Origin: Marinicauda salina
GTDB lineage: Bacteria; Pseudomonadota; Alphaproteobacteria; Caulobacterales; Maricaulaceae
Reading direction: 5' to 3'
Length of the DNA: 64,000 nt
Assembly: GCF_003122085.1 (NCBI RefSeq)
Contig: NZ_QEXV01000003.1
Coordinates: 308,501-372,500 of the forward strand
Shown here: positions 57,807-64,000 of the stretch, piece after piece
Numbering within the stretch: position 1 is the stretch's first letter
Layout of the letters: each line of letters begins with the position of its first letter
Program-made: the position numbers and the translations under genes
The notes under the pieces: model-generated
Told to the model about the DNA's origin: nothing
Seen by the model: the letters and a program-made list of their open reading frames with translations, nothing else
The model's database searches: none

Positions 57807-58433
57807 ATGACCACGACCTACAACCGCCTGAACAAGGACGACGCCGCCGTCCTGCTCGTCGACCACCAGAGCGGCCTGCTCTCGCTGGTGCGCGACATCG
57901 ATCCCGACACGTTCAAGAACAACGTGCTGGCCGTGGCCGATCTGGCGGAATATTTCGACCTGCCCACGATCCTCACCACGAGTTTCGAGGACGGGCCGAA
58001 CGGCCCGCTCGTCCCCGAGCTGACGGAGACCTTCCCCGAGGCGCCCTTCATCCCGCGCCCCGGCCAGATCAACGCCTGGGACAATGACGACTTCGTCAAG
58101 GCCGTCGAGGCGACGGGCCGCAAGCAGCTGATCATCGCCGGCGTCGTCACCGAGGTCTGCGTCGCGTTCCCGGCGCTGTCGGCGCTCGAGCAGGGTTACG
58201 ACGTGTTCGTCGTCACCGACGCCTCGGGCACCTTCAACCCGATCACGCGGGACGCGGCCTGGGAACGGATGGCCGCGGCCGGCGCCCAGCTGATGACGTG
58301 GTTCGGCGTCGCCTGCGAGCTCCATCGCGACTGGCGCAATGACGTCGAGGGCCTCGGCACCCTGTTCTCGAACCACATTCCCGACTACCGCAACCTGATC
58401 TCGAGCTATCAGGCGAACCAGTCGGCGAACTAG
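57807..58433 (+). CDS. YcaC-like isochorismatase-family hydrolase
   Basis: 208 residues from ATG 57807 after AGAAGGAACCTGACC. The Asp-Lys-Cys triad is present: Asp19 in VLLVDHQSG, Lys in GRKQLIIAG and Cys in VVTEVCVAFPAL. Members hydrolyse amides or similar small molecules; the true substrate is unknown. It lies in a probable operon with pirin. Confidence 0.93.
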   Translation: MTTTYNRLNKDDAAVLLVDHQSGLLSLVRDIDPDTFKNNVLAVADLAEYFDLPTILTTSFEDGPNGPLVPELTETFPEAPFIPRPGQINAWDNDDFVKAVEATGRKQLIIAGVVTEVCVAFPALSALEQGYDVFVVTDASGTFNPITRDAAWERMAAAGAQLMTWFGVACELHRDWRNDVEGLGTLFSNHIPDYRNLISSYQANQSAN

Positions 58434-58616
58434 CCGATCCGACCATCGACGGCCGCGCCCCCGCGCGGCGACGAGGGACCCGCCGGCGCCGTCAGCCGGC
58501 GGGTCCGGTCGCCGGAGGCGGACCGGTCGGCGCGCCCGGGCGCCCCGTTTGCCCCGCGCGCCTGGCCGAAGGCATGCTGCCCCGTGTGGTTCAGCCAATC
58601 CGAAGGACGGGTCCCT

Positions 58617-58895
58617 ATGACCGAGATCGCTGTTGCGGCGCGCATCACGGGGCGGGTCCAGGGCGTGTCGTTCCGCGCCTGGACGCAGGCCATGGCCGAG
58701 CGCCGCGGCGTCGCCGGCTGGGTGCGCAACGAACCCGACGGCTCCGTGCGCGCCCTCCTCATGGGCGAGGAGGGCGCCGTCGCCGACGTGGTGCGGGCGC
58801 TGCACGACGGGCCGCCGGCCGCGCAGGTCGAGGCGGTGGCGACCGAAACGGTCGAGCCGGATCCGGATGCCGCGGATTTCGAGATCACCGGCTGA
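58617..58895 (+). CDS. acyP: Acylphosphatase
   Basis: 92 residues. Catalytic Arg20 (GRVQGVSFRAWT) and Asn38 (GWVRNEPDGSV) are both present. It hydrolyses acyl-phosphates. Stand-alone gene. Confidence 0.94.
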   Translation: MTEIAVAARITGRVQGVSFRAWTQAMAERRGVAGWVRNEPDGSVRALLMGEEGAVADVVRALHDGPPAAQVEAVATETVEPDPDAADFEITG

Positions 58896-58963
58896 GGCCC
58901 GGCGACGGCGGAGCGCGCAGCGACGCGCTGCGCTGAAGCAGGATCGGCAGGATGTGACACGGC

Positions 58964-59269
58964 TCAGAATGCTAACCCGATGAGCACTCCCAGCAGCAGC
59001 ATGCTGCCGCCGACAACCGCGTGAGAAAGGGCGTTACTCGCCACATTCACGAGGATCTTCCCCCAGCCGGTCTCATGCCAGACCGGCTGGGCACCCTCTT
59101 GAACCGCCTGTTGGCGTTGCTCAAGCCAAGCGCGTGCGCATTGTGCTTTGCGGCCCCGCATATCCCCACGCGCCAACGCAATCCGGACGAATTCCTCGCC
59201 CTTCTCATCCCACCTCCGGAAGTGCTCTTCGCATCCGAGGGCGTTGGTGGAGCTGTTAGATTTCGACAT
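58964..59269 (-). CDS. Small protein with one C-terminal membrane helix
   Basis: 101 residues. A soluble, charged N-terminal part (NALGCEEHFRRWDEKGEEFV) and a hydrophobic tail (SHAVVGGSMLLLGVLIGLAF). No family recognised. It is divergent from the next gene (51 bp apart). The DNA is less GC-rich than the neighbours, hinting at acquisition. Confidence 0.55.
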   Translation of the reverse strand: MSKSNSSTNALGCEEHFRRWDEKGEEFVRIALARGDMRGRKAQCARAWLEQRQQAVQEGAQPVWHETGWGKILVNVASNALSHAVVGGSMLLLGVLIGLAF

Positions 59270-59320
59270 CTAAAGTTCTATGCTATCTCGATTCCAACGT
59301 GGCGGCGGGAAGTCTAATCA

Positions 59321-59680
59321 ATGCCTTCTATTGGGCGCGACCCAATAACTTATCTGGCTCTCCGAATTATCGAGCTTGAGATGGGACTTGCCTATATGCG
59401 GCAACGTGCCTCCGAAGAGGAAGACGGAGCGCTGGACGATAAGATTCAACTGGAGAGCCCCCGCTTTGGCGGCGAAATGACGTTCACGCGGGGCCGTGTC
59501 CTCCAATACGTTGAAGAGTGCGCGGAGGAGTATGAGGAGGCGAAACGGGATGAAGAAAGCCGTAAAGAGCGGTCCGCTCGCCGGCACGATCGGCTGTTCA
59601 ACTTCGGAGGAGCGTTCCTAGGCGCGGCCGTTGGTGCTGCCGGGGCCATCGTGGCAGCGCTTATCGTCTCAAGTGGCTAA
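59321..59680 (+). CDS. Small protein with C-terminal membrane segment
   Basis: 119 residues. Acidic helical body (EECAEEYEEAKRDEESRKER) followed by a glycine/alanine-rich membrane segment (LGAAVGAAGAIVAALIVSSG). No family recognised. Shares the compositional bias of its divergent partner. Confidence 0.55.
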   Translation: MPSIGRDPITYLALRIIELEMGLAYMRQRASEEEDGALDDKIQLESPRFGGEMTFTRGRVLQYVEECAEEYEEAKRDEESRKERSARRHDRLFNFGGAFLGAAVGAAGAIVAALIVSSG

Positions 59681-59706
59681 GCATCCGGCATTTCGCCCGA
59701 AAAGCA

Positions 59707-59743
59707 AAAGACCCGCCAAGCCATTGGCTTGGCGGGTCTTTTT
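59707..59743. terminator. Strong hairpin terminator (bidirectional)
   Basis: Arms AAAAGACCCGCCAAGCC and GGCTTGGCGGGTCTTTT pair over 17 bases with loop ATT. It ends immediately next to the CCA of tRNA-fMet and serves that minus-strand transcript; the plus-strand small gene may use it too. Confidence 0.88.
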
Positions 59744-59820
<77 letters not shown>

Positions 59821-59942
59821 TCAGGATGGCCTTCGGCGGGCGGACCCGTCGGAAGGGAGGCGTATGTAGGACGCCCCGGGCCGGGCGTCAACCGACGCCG
59901 CACGCTTTGCGCAGGCCGGCGCGGCGCCTATGCTCCGCGCCG

Positions 59943-61187
59943 ATGAGCATGACGCAAACCGAACCCGGTCCGCGCCTCGACGCCGCGATCGCCGCCTGGC
60001 GCGCGGGGCGCCTCGACGAGACGCTCGAGACCCTCGACTCGCTGGTCCGCGAGGGCGTCGAGCCCGCCGGGCAATTGCTGCTGCAGGCCGCCGCCGAAGA
60101 CGCCGCGCCGACCGGATCGCGCGCGCGGGCGGCCGACGCGCTCGCAGCCGCGCCCGACGCGCCGGCCTTCCGGCGCCACCGCGCCTATCTCCGCGCCAGC
60201 GGCTACGCCGGCGCGCCGGATCTCGCCGGCGCGATCGCAGATCGCCTCGAGGAGGCCCGCGCCGGCGACGCCCAGGCCGGCCTCGAGATCGCGCTGCTCG
60301 CGCTGATGATCGGCGAGACCGACGCCGCCGACGCCCTGCTCGAGGCCGCCGCCGAAGCCGGATCCGGCCACGCCGTGGCCGCGCTGCTGCGCCGGGGCGC
60401 GGAAACCGGTTCGCTTTCGGAGACCGCGGCGAGCCGGGCGCCGGCGCTGCAGCAGACCGGCCACCCCCTCGCCGCCGCGCTGGCCGCTGCGGCGAACGGC
60501 CTGCCGACGCGCCCGAAGGGCGCGGCCGACGCCGCCGACACGCTGGCGCCCGACGCCCTGACGTCGGCCTTCGAGGCCGCCGATGCGCCGTCCGAGACGC
60601 TCGCCGAGAAGCCGGCCGTGATGCGCTGGCCGCAGGCCTTCCCGGCCGCGCTGTGCGATTACCTCGCCGCCGGCGCGGCGCCCCTGCTCGCCGAGGCGGT
60701 GATCTTTGATCCGACCACCGGCGAGACCCGCCCCGACCCGCATCGCAAGGCGCTGAGCGCGGCGCTGTCGGACGGCGTGATGGATCTCGCGCTGTTCGCC
60801 TTCAAGGCGCGGATGGCGGCGCTCGCGGCCCTGCCCGTCGAGCAGGGCGAATACCTCGCCGTGCTCGCCTACCGGCCCGGCGACGCCTATCGCGCCCATT
60901 GCGACTACATCACCGACGACGGCGGGGCCGGCACGGCCGATCTCGCGCGCGGCGGCCAGCGCATCGCCACAACCCTGGTCAAGCTCAACGAGGAGTACGA
61001 GGGCGGCGAGACGGTCTTTCCCCGCCTCGACGTCGCCTGGACGGGCGGGCGCGGAGACGCGCTGACCTTCATGAACGCTGACGCCGACGGCGCGCCCGAC
61101 CCGATGAGCCTGCACGCGGGCGAGCCGGTGCGGGCGGGCATGAAGGTGCTGGCCAGCCTGTGGATGCGCGAGCGCCCGACGCGTTGA
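59943..61187 (+). CDS. 2-oxoglutarate/Fe(II) oxygenase (prolyl-4-hydroxylase type)
   Basis: 414 residues from ATG 59943. The N-terminal 240 residues are alanine-rich helices in a solenoid-like, TPR/Sel1-like pattern (DETLETLDSLVREGVEPAGQ). The C-terminal third holds the jelly-roll: YRAHCDYI (His-x-Asp iron ligands near residues 319-321), NEEYEGGETVFPRLD, and SLHAGEPVRAGMKVL (distal His and 2OG-binding basic residue). It should hydroxylate a protein or small molecule. It lies on the opposite strand between 5S rRNA and tRNA-fMet. Confidence 0.88.
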   Translation: MSMTQTEPGPRLDAAIAAWRAGRLDETLETLDSLVREGVEPAGQLLLQAAAEDAAPTGSRARAADALAAAPDAPAFRRHRAYLRASGYAGAPDLAGAIADRLEEARAGDAQAGLEIALLALMIGETDAADALLEAAAEAGSGHAVAALLRRGAETGSLSETAASRAPALQQTGHPLAAALAAAANGLPTRPKGAADAADTLAPDALTSAFEAADAPSETLAEKPAVMRWPQAFPAALCDYLAAGAAPLLAEAVIFDPTTGETRPDPHRKALSAALSDGVMDLALFAFKARMAALAALPVEQGEYLAVLAYRPGDAYRAHCDYITDDGGAGTADLARGGQRIATTLVKLNEEYEGGETVFPRLDVAWTGGRGDALTFMNADADGAPDPMSLHAGEPVRAGMKVLASLWMRERPTR

Positions 61188-61212
61188 ACCGGACGAGCCG
61201 ATCCCGGACGCG

Positions 61213-61243
61213 AAAAAGCCCCGGCGCGAGGCCAGGGCTTTCA
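61213..61243 (-). terminator. Terminator after the rRNA operon
   Basis: Arms AAAGCCCCGGC and GCCAGGGCTTT (one mismatch) with the minus-strand transcript ending GGGGCTTTTTCG. It lies 50 bases after 5S. Confidence 0.8.
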
Positions 61244-61292
61244 AGATCTTGATCATCGTCGAACGGAGGACATGTTCGGCGTCGAACGGGCG

Positions 61293-61409
61293 GACCGGGC
61301 GGCGACCTACTCTCCCGTGCCTTGAGACACAGTACCATCGGCGCTGAGGGTCTTAACGGCCGTGTTCGGAATGGGAACGGGTGGGGTCCCCTCGCTATAA
61401 CCACCCGGT
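61293..61409 (-). rRNA. 5S ribosomal RNA
   Basis: About 117 bases. The minus strand begins GACCGGGTGGTTATAGCG and ends GTCGCCGCCCGGTC, the ends pairing as helix I; the middle holds the conserved CCCGTTCCCATTCCGAACAC. Ends are estimated to a few bases. Confidence 0.95.
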
Positions 61410-61493
61410 CGGCGCGTTCGACGCGGAGATCACAGAGACGTCCTGACAGGCGGGCTCATGACGGACGAAGCGATCGCCGTTCATGAGCATCGT

Positions 61494-64000
<2,507 letters not shown>

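Noticed and set aside
61240..61300. Possible tRNA directly after 5S
   Set aside because: No cloverleaf; only a terminator is present, and tRNA-fMet lies at 59744-59820.

Overview
The window is high-GC, densely packed bacterial chromosome with many 4-bp start/stop overlaps. Gene content points to an alphaproteobacterium, probably a marine Maricaulales/Hyphomonadaceae-like or Caulobacter-related lineage. The clues are the murA-DUF2948-UPF0262-LMW phosphatase-infA-maf-RNase E/G-yacG cluster, a CC0125/CC1285-type lipoprotein, several TonB-dependent receptors, an ScfR-type acyl-CoA regulator, and an rRNA operon with a nearby initiator tRNA. The lineage call is inference from gene content and was not tested.

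Layout. 1-673 is the end of a TonB-dependent receptor. 1197-6007 is the conserved housekeeping cluster on the minus strand (translation, mRNA decay, nucleotide sanitation, peptidoglycan). 6069-9805 holds a small basic protein, tRNA-Thr, an NfeD/slipin membrane-quality pair and a proline iminopeptidase. About 9806-11560 is an AT-richer accessory patch with a fused glycosyltransferase-methyltransferase and the 3' end of a phage-tail-like DUF2793 gene. 12812-21262 carries both subunits of methylmalonyl-CoA mutase and, after a set of envelope genes, their GTPase chaperone MeaB. 21269-30066 holds two envelope proteins, the ScfR regulator, divergent glyoxylate-shunt genes (isocitrate lyase, malate synthase) and a large TonB-dependent receptor. 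30343-41564 is a mixed stretch: a degenerate EAL-like protein, S9 and M28 peptidases, a glutathione transferase, an amidase, an uncharacterised membrane/VWA-like gene pair, an azoreductase and an FkbM methyltransferase. 41645-49270 has pirin, PEP carboxykinase, transsulfuration (cystathionine beta-synthase and a cystathionine gamma-lyase/synthase), a methyltransferase and a GlxA-type regulator. 49267-53558 has a DEAD-box helicase, Hsp20, an HhH protein, and an amidohydrolase/MarR divergent pair. 53693-58895 has an AraC regulator, a frameshifted homocysteine S-methyltransferase, a LysR regulator divergent from pirin and an isochorismatase-family hydrolase, and acylphosphatase. 58964-59680 is a pair of small membrane proteins of unusual composition. 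59707-64000 holds tRNA-fMet, a 2-oxoglutarate oxygenase, 5S rRNA and the 3' part of 23S rRNA.

Functionally the central theme is growth on acetate, propionate and other short-chain acyl units: glyoxylate shunt, methylmalonyl-CoA mutase with MeaB, a putative acyl-CoA-sensing regulator, and PEP carboxykinase for gluconeogenesis. Secreted or periplasmic peptidases and TonB receptors suggest a scavenger of peptides and polymers. I did not find a CRISPR array, a transposase or an integrase. The most novel-looking items are the membrane/VWA-like gene pair (36472-38332), the glycosyltransferase-methyltransferase fusion in the AT-rich patch, the degenerate EAL-like protein, and the frameshifted methyltransferase.
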